Assembly (NCBI GenBank): GCA_964428345.1
Contig: CAYRYD010000011.1
Location: 65,381-129,380, forward strand
Origin: JABDMH01 sp964428345
Lineage (GTDB): Bacteria; Bacteroidota; Bacteroidia; Chitinophagales; Saprospiraceae
Length of the DNA: 64,000 nt
Direction of reading: 5' to 3'
Part shown: positions 1 through 9,186 of the stretch, one piece after another
How positions within the stretch are numbered: position 1 is the first letter of the stretch
Layout: the number at the start of each line of letters is the position of its first letter
Notes under the pieces: generated by a model
What the model was told of the DNA's origin: nothing
Seen by the model: only the letters and a program-made list of their open reading frames with translations
Databases searched by the model: none
Program-made: the position numbers and the translations under genes

Positions 1-2
1 CA

Positions 3-626
3 AGGACGGTCATTGACTCCCCGGTCAATGTGCTGATCACGGACACCGGACCTCATCCGCGCCATGTCGATGACCTGCCTGTCCTGCCTGATGACCCGGT
101 GGATCCACCTTACCCCATTGAATTTATGGGAGTACCGGCAGATGTGGCCCTTCCCTGCGGTTGGGATTTACCGCCCTGGCCGGAAGTAACCGCAGCAAAT
201 GACCGGCGATTTTATCCGGTAAGCCATACGCAACAAATCGCATTTACTCCCTGTGGTGGTAAAACGGTGACCCGTACCTGGTCGGTGAAAGACGAAAGTG
301 GCCGGACCATCAGCCGGATACAAACCATTTCCTTTGCCGATGAGGTTCCACCTGTTCTGAAGCTCCCGGCCGATACATTGACCGTGATGGAAAACGCCAT
401 TCCCCAACCGGTTTACGAGGCGGGAGACCGGGGCTGTTCCACCTTTACGGTCGAAGTCCGTGAAGAAAAGGTCAAAGGGAACGATGCATCGCAATATGTA
501 CTGATCCGTCAGTACGTGGCCACGGACGCCTGTGGTAATAGCACCGTAAAAAAACAGACCGTGATCGTCCATTCCGGCGGATCGGATGATGCCCGGGCCA
601 GTTCGGCTTCTGTCTTTGATGAATAA
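3..626 (+). CDS. Secreted hyalin-repeat-like protein, C-terminal part (5' end outside window)
   Basis: The frame is open to the left edge, so the gene is probably truncated by the window; an internal GTG lies at 30. The visible part repeats the module architecture of the large proteins at 2143-6289 and 6504-8666: a GVPADVALPCG segment, a PPWPEV segment, a TWSVKDESG segment, a PPVLKLPAD segment and a final ATDACGNS segment. Such modules resemble hyalin (HYR) or immunoglobulin-like folds of Bacteroidota surface proteins. Unlike the two large paralogues it ends soon after the last module, with no T9SS sorting domain. It may be a decayed or alternative paralogue. No catalytic motif is visible; a structural or adhesive surface role is inference. 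Confidence 0.6.
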   Translation, partial: RTVIDSPVNVLITDTGPHPRHVDDLPVLPDDPVDPPYPIEFMGVPADVALPCGWDLPPWPEVTAANDRRFYPVSHTQQIAFTPCGGKTVTRTWSVKDESGRTISRIQTISFADEVPPVLKLPADTLTVMENAIPQPVYEAGDRGCSTFTVEVREEKVKGNDASQYVLIRQYVATDACGNSTVKKQTVIVHSGGSDDARASSASVFDE

Positions 627-832
627 AGAGCTACCCGGTAAAATATTAGATAAAAATACTATATGAATACTTATATTGAGAGGCCAATAGGAATCCCGAT
701 CAACTTTCCTATTGTACCGGCAGACGAAATCCGCAGTAACTACGGGTCCGTCTGCCCTTTTCTCTCCCCACAAAAGGCTCCAGTATCCAATATTATCCAA
801 AACTCTAAACGGTTTGAGGGTTATATGCCTCG

Positions 833-862
833 CAGCGCACTAAAGAGTGCGCTGCACTTTTT
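833..862 (+). terminator. Rho-independent terminator
   Basis: A perfect 9-bp stem (cagcgcact / agtgcgctg) with a 4-base loop is followed by a T-rich run. It lies between the partial gene ending at 626 and the gene starting at 934, on the sense strand of both. A weaker hairpin (ggcagacg / cgtctgcc, 719-756) precedes it. Confidence 0.75.
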
Positions 863-933
863 AATTTCAGGAATACCGGATGGCGTTGGGGGCCGGTAGT
901 GTCAGGGTTAAAGAAACCTCAAAATAGTCTGTT

Positions 934-1530
934 ATGAAGCTCGTTTTATTAAAATTATCCCATGCTGACACCGTCAAAAAGGGAATTATCTTTTTGTTGA
1001 CTTTAGTGGTGAGTGGTCAGGTCGCTGCCGGTGAACCGGTATCTGATTTTTCCGATAGTACCGCCATGACGATTTTCACCGGTGTACCGGATGATATCAC
1101 GCTGCCCGACGATTCCCCACTCCCACCCTGGCCGGAGGTCAGGGCGTTTGACCGGGCAGACCGGCCACTGCTGGTCGTCCCAACAATGGTGGAATTGCCG
1201 GTGTCCTGTGGTCGAAAACTGCGACGAACCTGGACCGCCATCGACCCGGAAAACGGGACACAGACCGAATCGTCGCAAACGATTTTTATCGTGAGTACAA
1301 CTCCTCCCCTTTTAAACATCCCCCCTGATCAAACTCTGTACCTCGACGAAGGTATCCCCGTACCTGAAAAGGTGGTTGCCGGCGAAGGTGTCAATCCGGT
1401 TATCGCATTGAAGGAACAATACCAGAGCATTGCGGAAAAGGGTATGGAAATTGTCCGGACCTGGAAAGTGACCGACGCATGCGGCAATTCAAGCTCCGGA
1501 ACACAAAAAATCCGCCTGATCAACCGGTAG
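934..1530 (+). CDS. Small secreted hyalin-repeat-like protein
   Basis: 198 residues. A basic start and hydrophobic stretch at about residues 16-31 (FLLTLVVSGQVAAG) form a Sec signal peptide. The mature part carries the same elements as its neighbours: GVPDDITLPDD, LPPWPEV, RTWTAIDPENG, PPLLNIPPDQ and VTDACGNSSSG. It is equivalent to about one and a half modules of the proteins at 2143-6289 and 6504-8666, but it lacks the T9SS C-terminal domain and has fewer cysteines. It is probably periplasmic or secreted by another route. Paralogy with its neighbours is visible directly; function is unknown. The start is chosen because the signal peptide begins there. Confidence 0.7.
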   Translation: MKLVLLKLSHADTVKKGIIFLLTLVVSGQVAAGEPVSDFSDSTAMTIFTGVPDDITLPDDSPLPPWPEVRAFDRADRPLLVVPTMVELPVSCGRKLRRTWTAIDPENGTQTESSQTIFIVSTTPPLLNIPPDQTLYLDEGIPVPEKVVAGEGVNPVIALKEQYQSIAEKGMEIVRTWKVTDACGNSSSGTQKIRLINR

Positions 1531-2142
1531 CAACTTGCGTCGCAAGAGCTCATCTGCTGAAATCCGGAAAGCACTTCGGTATCTGCATTATACATATTAC
1601 ATATATCTGTATGTATATTTTGTAAGCTAAAGACAATCATCCTTATACTAAAATTTTAACAATTAGAATTTGACTATTTAGAAGGTATGTCGTAACATTG
1701 TTTGTGAAACTCTCAAATTATTTTTTAAAGCACGTTTAATCCGTTATCCTATGAAACTCAAATCCGTTACTTTTCCTTATCCTTTCATTGCATTGCATAC
1801 TGTCCGGTAGCACTTTCTGTTTGGTTATTTCCAATCACTGACAGGCACGGTCTGGATTGATATCAACATGGAGTTCATGATTTTATCTGAGCTCTGGGAT
1901 TGATATATCATCAATTCGTGTCTGATTTGTTGGAACACATAATCCGTAAGCCATGAAGGAAAGTTGCTGCATTTTGCGTCAATATTGCTTTGATATTTTA
2001 TTCCTAATCTGGAATGAAATAGTACCCCTGCTATTTAGCCAGGTTATAGCCTGTTGCTACCATACCGTTACCCGAGATTTAACTCGTTCACCCGCTGGCC
2101 AGCCCTGGTCAGGAAATCCATTAATCATCTAAAAAATCCGTT
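1531..2142. other. 612-bp intergenic region
   Basis: AT-rich and without a convincing gene. At 1751 an ATGAAACTC start, preceded by an aatccgtta-like leader as at 2131-2143, runs only 19 codons before a stop, which looks like the leader of a lost paralogue. A 59-codon ORF at 1953-2132 with a hydrophobic centre has no recognisable features. Promoter and leader of the 2143 gene are expected here. Confidence 0.4.
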
Positions 2143-5100
2143 ATGAAAAGATTGAAATTCAGACTATTTAATAATGGAATCAGGTGGAGACTTGCTGGTC
2201 TTACATTGATTCTTTTAATTCTATCTTACAAGATAGATCTTCTGGGACAAGTACCACTACCTGGTGATCCCCGAGATTGCAATTATCCTTGTATGTCATC
2301 AGACTTTATTATTGAACAACTATATCTGACTAATCCTGGTATCGAAGATTGTGAATTGGGCATGATGGAGACATCTGACCTCTGCATTGTAGTGTACAAC
2401 AATAGTAGTTCACAAGCTACTGTACTGATTGCGGCGGATATTTATATAGATGGAATGTTTGATTCCGAACTATTGTATTGTTTGGGATTAGTTTCGGGGA
2501 AAGATACAGACACCATTTGTTTGGTAAACTATGTCAATTGGACCTGTGGTCAAGCCGTTCAACTAGTAAATATATGGTTAGGATGGACTACACCCAATGG
2601 AACATGCCCTGGACCAGGTACAACATGTATGGGACCTGGTTACATACCTGGAGGACATTGTCGGTCTTATGACAATCTGGTCATTAATACGCCACTAATT
2701 GCAAATTTCACTTTTATAGCTGAATGCATAGATCAGGCCTTTTCTACAGTATCATTTACTGATGAAACTACTGGTGGAGTTACACCCTATACCTATTCCT
2801 GGGATTTCGGTGATGGTACTTCAAGTACAGATATGAATCCGGTTCATACCTACTCCAGTGCTGGAACCTTTACAGTGACCCTTCAGATAACGGATAGCGA
2901 TGATCCTGCGAAGGTCAAATCTATCATGAAGGATGTAGAAGTTATTGCTTGTTGTATGCTCCAAGTGACCTGTCCACCTACCGATCTGGGTAGCATCAGC
3001 TGCAACGACCCGGTACCGGCCTGTGCCGATACCGAAGCCGAGTTTGAGTTGTTGGGAGGAACTATCGGAAATGATTATTGCGGAAATCTGATTATTATCT
3101 GCACCGACAATGCTACGCCTGATTATTGCGCCGGAGGGACAATAACCCGGTTGTATCAGATCATCGATGATACCGGGGATGGAATGGGTGGCCCTCCGGA
3201 TGAAATGTGGAATATGGGTGAAGATTCAGTGCATTGTATCCAGAGGTTTACGGTAGTTTATCCGGATGATCTGAGTCTTTCTGACTGTCCGTCAGATGTA
3301 GACCTGGATGGATGCACCGATCAGACCACGATCACGGCAGCCTGGAATANNNNNNNNNNNNNNNNNNNNNNNNNNNNNNNNNNNNNNNNNNNNNNNNNNN
3401 NNNNNNNNNNNNNNNNNNNNNNNNNNNNNNNNNNNNNNNNNNNNNNNNNGCGAGAGCGTGAGCTGCACGACCAATTTTGTGGTACGGGCATATCCGGATG
3501 ATCTGAGTCTTTCTGACTGTCCGTCGGATGTAGACCTGGATGGATGCACCGATCAGACCACGATCACGGCAGCCTGGAATAACTGGATTGCGGCGCTGAA
3601 TGCGATGACCAGCGACGGAACCTGCACCAACAGCGTGAGCTACAGTGTGGAGCCGAACAGTCTGACGCCACCGACGGATTGCGGAACAGAAGATCAGAGC
3701 TATCAGGTCATAGTGACCGCCACTGATTTATGCGAGAGCGTGAGCTGCACGACCAATTTTGTGGTACGGGCATATCCGGATGATCTCACCCTCTCCTGCC
3801 CAACCCCTGACCCTACCATCGTCGAAGAAGATAATCAAGCAGCCGTCGATGCCGCCTTTGAAACCTGGATATCGGGCTTTACGTACTCCGGCGGATGTAA
3901 TCCGGTGCGGAAATTCTACATCAACGACATCGAGATCGACCTCGATACCCTCAGCGCTCCCAGCTACTGTGGCGGAGATGTGACCGTCAAAATGGTGGTC
4001 ACCTCCGATTGCGTCAGAGACTCCTGTGAAAGTCAGTTTATCACCGTTGCCACTGCCCAGGGGATCATCGTGGCATTGCCGGGTATGCTGACCGAGTGCT
4101 TTACTGAGGAAAACCCACCGACAGCGGATGATGTCCCTCTGCGCACGCTCGAAAACGTGCTGGCGGCTTATGCTACCATGACCGACTGCGTAGACCCGAA
4201 TCAAATTGAGATGCAGACCATGGTGTCCGGACCGATGATCAATGGCAATGAATACACTTTTGTCCGGACCTATTTCCTCTCTGCACCCAATGCAGTGGCA
4301 GAACCCGCGGACGAAACGATCACCTTTTTCTGGGATCCCAACGCGCCGACCCTATATGGATTGCCGGAAGATCTCGCCCTGCACTGCGGTAGCGAACTGC
4401 CCGAGTGGCCGGTGGTCAGCGCCTACGACGTTGAATTTGGTGAAGTAACCGTGATCGCCGGCTCCAGCCAGGTAGGCACTTCCTGTGGAGAGAAAGTACA
4501 GCGTACCTGGACTGCTTACGACGGTTGTGGTAACTCGGTGATGGGTGTACAGATCATCACTTTCTATGACAACGAACCTCCGGTACTGATTGTGCCGGCC
4601 GATACGGTGATCCATTGCGACAATGCGATCCCGGAACCGGTCTATCAGGCTTCAGACAACTGCTCGGCTTTCTTTGTGGAATACGAGGAAAAAATAACCA
4701 CCCATAACCAATGCGAGTATACGATCACCCGCATCTGGATCGCCCGCGATGCCTGCTACAACTTCTCACGTGATACCCAGATCATTGATATCATCGACAC
4801 CGTACCACCAGTAATCGAGGTTATCAACCCGATGATTGCCGGTATCCCCAATGGCGGTGAGATGTCGATCTTTGGCTGTATCATGAATCCGGCTTTCCTG
4901 ATGACGGATGTCGATGTGTACGATGAGTGCTGTACAGCAACCTACAGTACTTCCGACAGACTCATTGCCAGTGGTGTCTGCGATATCTTCGGTTACTACC
5001 GAAAATGGAAATGCACCGCCATTGCCACCGACCCGGCGGGTAACGTTTCGGAATTCTATTTCTACGTTTTGCAGTATGACACGAGTGCCCCGGTCATCTA

Positions 5101-6289
5101 CAATGTACCGGAAGACCTCGATCTGGAATGCGGCGCAGAAATCCCCGCACCCGATTCAACCGTGTATGTCGAAGATGACTGTTCGCTGATCAGTTCACCC
5201 CTGTTTTCAGAGGAGGTGATCACCGATCCGGAGGATTCCAGCAAGGTGCTGTATATCCGCACCTGGTGGGCGGAAGATTATTGCGGCAATCGTGCGGAAG
5301 CTACCCAGATCATCCGGGTGTGTGCTTTCGATACGGTGATGGTTTCCAGTGCCATTGGTAATACCGTCTGGGAAGATCTCAATGCCAACGGCATACAGGA
5401 TCCGGGAGAACCGGGCATCAATGGCATCAATGTCTATCTCTACCAGAGTGACCCGGCTGTTTTCAATACCATGAAAGTGGTAGCTTCGACGGTGACGGCT
5501 ACCATTGAAGGACAGAAAGGGCAGTTCTGTTTTGACCACCTGCCTGCCGATCGCTATCAGCTGCAGTTTGAAATACCGGCCAGTATGCAATTTACAACCA
5601 TGAAAGCCGGCCAGGATGACGAATTGGACAGCGACGTGGATCCGGCTACCGGCATGACGGCTCTGATCAATTTGCATCAGCAGCAGCGAATGAATAATAT
5701 CGATGCCGGACTGATTACCAGGCAATCCAATACACTATTTGTCGAACTGGCCGATTTCAGTGTTCGTTCGGAAAGTTGTTCGCATACGATTTCCTGGATC
5801 ACCAGCTCGGAGACCGATCTGCTGGCTTCGTTTGTGATCGAGTACTCGGCCGATGGAAATTCCTTTAGCGAAGTGCAGAAAGTCAAGCCCATGGGTGACT
5901 TTAATAAGCGAACCAACTACTCCTTCACTGATCCGGTAAAGCGGTCGAAAGGACACTACCGGCTGATCATGATCGAGGTGAGTGGATCGGAAGTTCACTC
6001 CGACTGGAAACAGGTATCCGGACGATGTATCGACGACCGCAATTTCACGGTATTCCCGAATCCGTTCCGCGAGATTTTCCAGATTGAGTTTACCTCGCCA
6101 AGAACGGGCGATGCAGAGATCCTGATTTTTGACCGGCTGGGTAAACTGATTCAAAATACAACGGTACAGACCAACCAGGGCTTTAACCGGGAAGAAGTCG
6201 CCCTGAAACAATTGCCAGTCGGGACCTACATGGTGCAGATCAGAATGGATGACTGGACCGACCATAAATTGATCATTAAAACCCGGTAA
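2143..6289 (+). CDS. Large T9SS-secreted surface protein (PKD, 94-residue repeats, hyalin-like modules, SdrD-B, sorting domain), interrupted by an assembly gap
   Basis: Reading frame 2143-3349 and frame 3450-6289 are two parts of one gene split by 100 placeholder Ns. Filling the gap with the 150 bases needed to complete one 282-bp repeat unit restores a single frame of about 1398 residues. Domain order: signal peptide or TM (about 13-34), cysteine-rich N-terminal region, a PKD domain (about 195-265, YSWDFGDGT), near-identical repeats starting YPDDLSLSDCPSDVD, hyalin-like modules with conserved Cys and ACGNS/CGN motifs, an SdrD-B-like domain (GNTVWEDLNANGIQDPGEPG), then a T9SS sorting domain (FTVFPNPF ... 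VGTYMVQI). The sorting domain implies outer-membrane export by the Por machinery and surface attachment or release. Adhesin or matrix role is inference. The next gene is a close paralogue. Confidence 0.8.
3259..3772 (+). repeat. Tandem 282-bp (94-codon) coding repeat, partly collapsed
   Basis: A unit beginning tatccggatgatctgag starts at 3259 and again at 3491; the following, diverged module starts at 3773. The complete copy 3491-3772 is 282 bp. The 91 bases left of the gap differ from it at one position, and the 41 bases right of the gap (3450-3490) are identical to the end of the complete copy. Near-identity between copies explains why assembly failed here. Confidence 0.9.
3350..3449. other. 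Assembly gap (100 N)
   Basis: Exactly 100 Ns, a conventional placeholder for a gap of unknown length, lie inside the tandem repeat. The true missing length is expected to be 150 bp plus a multiple of 282 bp. Confidence 0.95.
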
Positions 6290-6402
6290 AGGGTAAGCCC
6301 TCACTGCCAGGGTAATACGGTGGAAAGACAGTCATCAAAATTTTTAATGGCTGTCTTACCACCCTGATTGCCCAATCTTTAACGGTTTTGAGGGTAACGT
6401 CC

Positions 6403-6449
6403 GACGGCGTGCCAGATTTTCTGGCATGCCGTCCATTTTTGTGTTTTTA
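6403..6449 (+). terminator. Rho-independent terminator
   Basis: A 13-bp stem with one G-T pair (gacggcgtgccag / ctggcatgccgtc), a 5-base loop and a T-rich tail (catttttgtgttttta). It follows the 2143-6289 gene. A second hairpin without a T tract lies upstream at 6325-6357 (aagacagtcat / atggctgtctt). Confidence 0.8.
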
Positions 6450-6503
6450 GCTCCACCATTAATTCCAAAAGATGCCATAGTTAAACGATAATCCAGCCCA
6501 TCC

Positions 6504-8666
6504 ATGTTACCCAAATTTTCCTTTCCTGTCAAGCGCATTAGAGCGCTGCTATCCGGTGTCGCGTGCTTCCTCTCTTTCCTCCATACAGCCGAAACTTATG
6601 GCCAATGCCCAACGGAAAATACGGTCGTCGAAGCAGAGAATCAGGCTGAGGTAAATGCCGCTTTCAGCGAATGGCTGGCTCAATTCAGCTATGATGCCGC
6701 CTGCGAATCGGTGACTTTCCGGATCAATGGTCAGGTGGTTGACATCCTGAATTTGACGCCACCGGACTACTGTGGCGACTCTCTCACCCTGATCTTTGAA
6801 GCCAGCTGTGATGGAGAAATCATTTCCTGTGAGCGTACATTCGTCACCAGACCGATCTATCAGGAAATCATCATCTCCTTACCTATGATTGACTTCAGTT
6901 GTTTTACCGGACCGGAAATTCCGGACATCGAAGAGCTCCTTCCTGCCTATACGCTGTCGTACCTGATCAATGCTTTTGCCATCCTGCCAATCTGTATCGA
7001 GGTGGATCAGTTGGAAATGAACACGACCGTCGAAGGGCCTTCTGTCAATGGTAAAGAAGTCACCTATGTGCGCACCTATCATCTTTCAGCCGGCGGTGTT
7101 CCGTTTGAACCGGCTGTCCACGTGCTGACTTTTGCCTACGATCCCAATCCACCGCTACTGAGAGGGTTGCCGGATGATTTGGATTTGAAGTGTGGGTCAC
7201 CCGTTCCGGAATGGCCGGTAATCACCGCCCTTGATCACGAAGATGGTGAAGTTGAAGTAATAACCCGGACGGCATCACTGCCCTGCGGCGGTTTGTTGCG
7301 ATCCTGGGAAGCCCAGGATGGTTGCGGAAACGGGATTTCCCATACTCAAAGGATCTCCTTCAGCGATGATGAACCACCCCGGCTCACCGTTCCTGCCGAT
7401 ACGATCATTGCCTGCGGTGAGATGATACCACAACCCTATTACCTGGCATCGGATCTTTGCTCTTCCTACCGGGTCGATTATCATGAAAGTACCGATTACC
7501 ACAATTCCTGTGAATACACCCTGACCCGGGTCTGGACAGCCATTGATCAGTGTTACAATGTTGCGAAAGACACCCAAATCATCCGGATGGTCGACACCAT
7601 TCCACCTGTGATCACTCCCGTCCATCCGTCTCTTTCCGGGATTGTAAATGGTGGAGAACTCATCATGTACGGTTGCGACAATCCAAGACTGGCAATGTCG
7701 GATGTGAGGGTCACGGACAACTGCTGCGATGTCACCTACAGTACCTCTGATCAGCTGATTTCCGCGAATGGCTGTGATGTTTTTGGCTATTATCACCGCT
7801 GGAAATGTTCTGCGATCGCAACGGATGAGGCCGGTAACCAGTCGGAATTCTTTTTTTATGTACTTCAATACGATACTATGGCACCAGTTATCTACAATAT
7901 TCCTGACGATCTGGTGCTGGATTGCGGAGAAGAGATTCCGCAGGTAAACACTTCGGTATACGCTGAAGATGATTGTTCCCTGATGGTCAAAGTCCGGTTT
8001 TTCGAGGAAACGACGGATGATCCGGAAAGCGACCAAATGATCATCCGGAGAACCTGGGAGGCGGTTGATGATTGCGGCAATCCTGCCCAGGCATCACAGA
8101 CGATCCGGTTTTGCAAATTGGCCACTGAACTGGCCAGTTTTGAAGTCACTTCCCGGCATTGCCAACAGACCATTTCCTGGTCGACCTCTTCGGAATCCGG
8201 TCTGGAGTACTTTACTGTTCAGTACTCACCGGATGGTCACAATTTCCAGATCATCCGGGAAATCAAATCCGGCAGGGCCGCCACCACGAATAACGTTTAT
8301 TCATTTACCGATCCGGTTAAGCGAACAGGAGGTTATTACCGGATTTCACTTGTGCTTCCGGATGGCACCGAAAAATTCTCAGAAAAAGTGCCGGTTAATC
8401 AGCGTTGCTTTGACGTGGATAACCTGACTATGTATCCCAATCCTTTCCGGGAATTTATCAACCTGAATTTTCGTGCTCCGGACACTGGCAATGCCCGCAT
8501 ATCCATTTATGATCAGTTTGGAAGATCTGTTTATACGGAAACCGTGACGTTCAATCAGGGTCCTAATGAAAAACAACTGAAGACCGGACATCTGCCATCA
8601 GGCCTCTACAGGATTGAAATCACCACGGATCACTATAGGGAAGGGCAAATGGTGATCAGACCATAA
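6504..8666 (+). CDS. T9SS-secreted hyalin-like surface protein, paralogue of the upstream gene
   Basis: 720 residues. The N-terminus is a signal peptide (hydrophobic at about 12-30, ending TYGQ). The body follows the C-terminal two thirds of the preceding large protein almost module for module: AEVNAAFSEWL, YVRTYHLSAGG, LPDDLDLKCGSPVPEWP, WEAQDGCGNG, GGELIMYGC, and QYDTMAPVIYNIPDDL. It lacks the PKD, 94-residue repeats and SdrD-B-like domain. It ends with a T9SS C-terminal sorting domain (LTMYPNPFREFINL ... LPSGLYRIEI). Many paired cysteines suggest disulfide-stabilised extracellular modules. A tandem duplication with domain loss or gain is the simplest history. No enzyme motif is visible; adhesion or surface-layer function is inference. 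Confidence 0.85.
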   Translation: MLPKFSFPVKRIRALLSGVACFLSFLHTAETYGQCPTENTVVEAENQAEVNAAFSEWLAQFSYDAACESVTFRINGQVVDILNLTPPDYCGDSLTLIFEASCDGEIISCERTFVTRPIYQEIIISLPMIDFSCFTGPEIPDIEELLPAYTLSYLINAFAILPICIEVDQLEMNTTVEGPSVNGKEVTYVRTYHLSAGGVPFEPAVHVLTFAYDPNPPLLRGLPDDLDLKCGSPVPEWPVITALDHEDGEVEVITRTASLPCGGLLRSWEAQDGCGNGISHTQRISFSDDEPPRLTVPADTIIACGEMIPQPYYLASDLCSSYRVDYHESTDYHNSCEYTLTRVWTAIDQCYNVAKDTQIIRMVDTIPPVITPVHPSLSGIVNGGELIMYGCDNPRLAMSDVRVTDNCCDVTYSTSDQLISANGCDVFGYYHRWKCSAIATDEAGNQSEFFFYVLQYDTMAPVIYNIPDDLVLDCGEEIPQVNTSVYAEDDCSLMVKVRFFEETTDDPESDQMIIRRTWEAVDDCGNPAQASQTIRFCKLATELASFEVTSRHCQQTISWSTSSESGLEYFTVQYSPDGHNFQIIREIKSGRAATTNNVYSFTDPVKRTGGYYRISLVLPDGTEKFSEKVPVNQRCFDVDNLTMYPNPFREFINLNFRAPDTGNARISIYDQFGRSVYTETVTFNQGPNEKQLKTGHLPSGLYRIEITTDHYREGQMVIRP

Positions 8667-8690
8667 CTCCTGCCGAATCCTGAACCGTTA

Positions 8691-9125
8691 TCAGAGGTGA
8701 TTCTGTAGGATGAGATTCTCTGCGTTGGTACGTTGGGCCGATTCATCGATGGTCTCGTCCTTTAGCAGCCTGTAAAACTCATCGTGGAAACCTTTCATAA
8801 TGTGATGATAGGGACATGGATGCATGGCCGAGCACTGGGAAAGGCCGAGAACGCACTGACTGAAAATCCCCGGGCCTTCAATGCATTCGATTACCGCAAT
8901 CAGGTTGGCATTCCGGTTTTCCTCACTTAGAAAGAAACCTCCTTTTCTTCCCTTGGAGGAGGAGATGAGCTGGTTACGACTTAATTGCTGGAGGATTTTT
9001 GCCAGAAAATGACGCGGAACATCCAGGTGATTCGCCAATTCGTCTACCCCCATCACTTCATTTTTGTCCCGGGTAGCTAAAAATAAAACAGCTCTGACTG
9101 CATATTTGCAGGATTTACTAAACAT
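8691..9125 (-). CDS. Rrf2-family transcriptional regulator with Fe-S-type cysteines (copy 1)
   Basis: 144 residues, the usual length for Rrf2 proteins. The N-terminal winged helix contains KYAVRAVLFLA and LAKILQQLSRNQLISSSKGR, followed by GGFFLS. Three cysteines, C91, C98 and C104 (C-x6-C-x5-C), sit where IscR and NsrR carry Fe-S ligands, so an NO-, O2- or Fe-S-responsive sensor is plausible. It is the last gene of the leftward group and lies 61 bp after the membrane protein. A close paralogue at 10900-11331 heads the same group. Regulation of the nos genes is inferred from position. Confidence 0.88.
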   Translation of the reverse strand: MFSKSCKYAVRAVLFLATRDKNEVMGVDELANHLDVPRHFLAKILQQLSRNQLISSSKGRKGGFFLSEENRNANLIAVIECIEGPGIFSQCVLGLSQCSAMHPCPYHHIMKGFHDEFYRLLKDETIDESAQRTNAENLILQNHL

Positions 9126-9186
9126 CGACTACTGTATTGGAACACGGGTCTAAAAGTACATACATTTTTGATTTTACCGGAATTGA

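Noticed and set aside
168..800. Long minus-strand ORF antisense to the first gene
   Set aside because: Shadow of the plus-strand coding frame; composition unlike a real protein.
1953..2132. 59-codon ORF with a hydrophobic centre
   Set aside because: No signal, homology pattern or ribosome site, and it sits in AT-rich intergenic sequence; only noted in the intergenic entry.
3308..3349. Apparent start of the second large ORF at 3308
   Set aside because: This is the wrong frame before the N gap; the frame belongs to the part right of the gap only, and the real gene starts at 2143.
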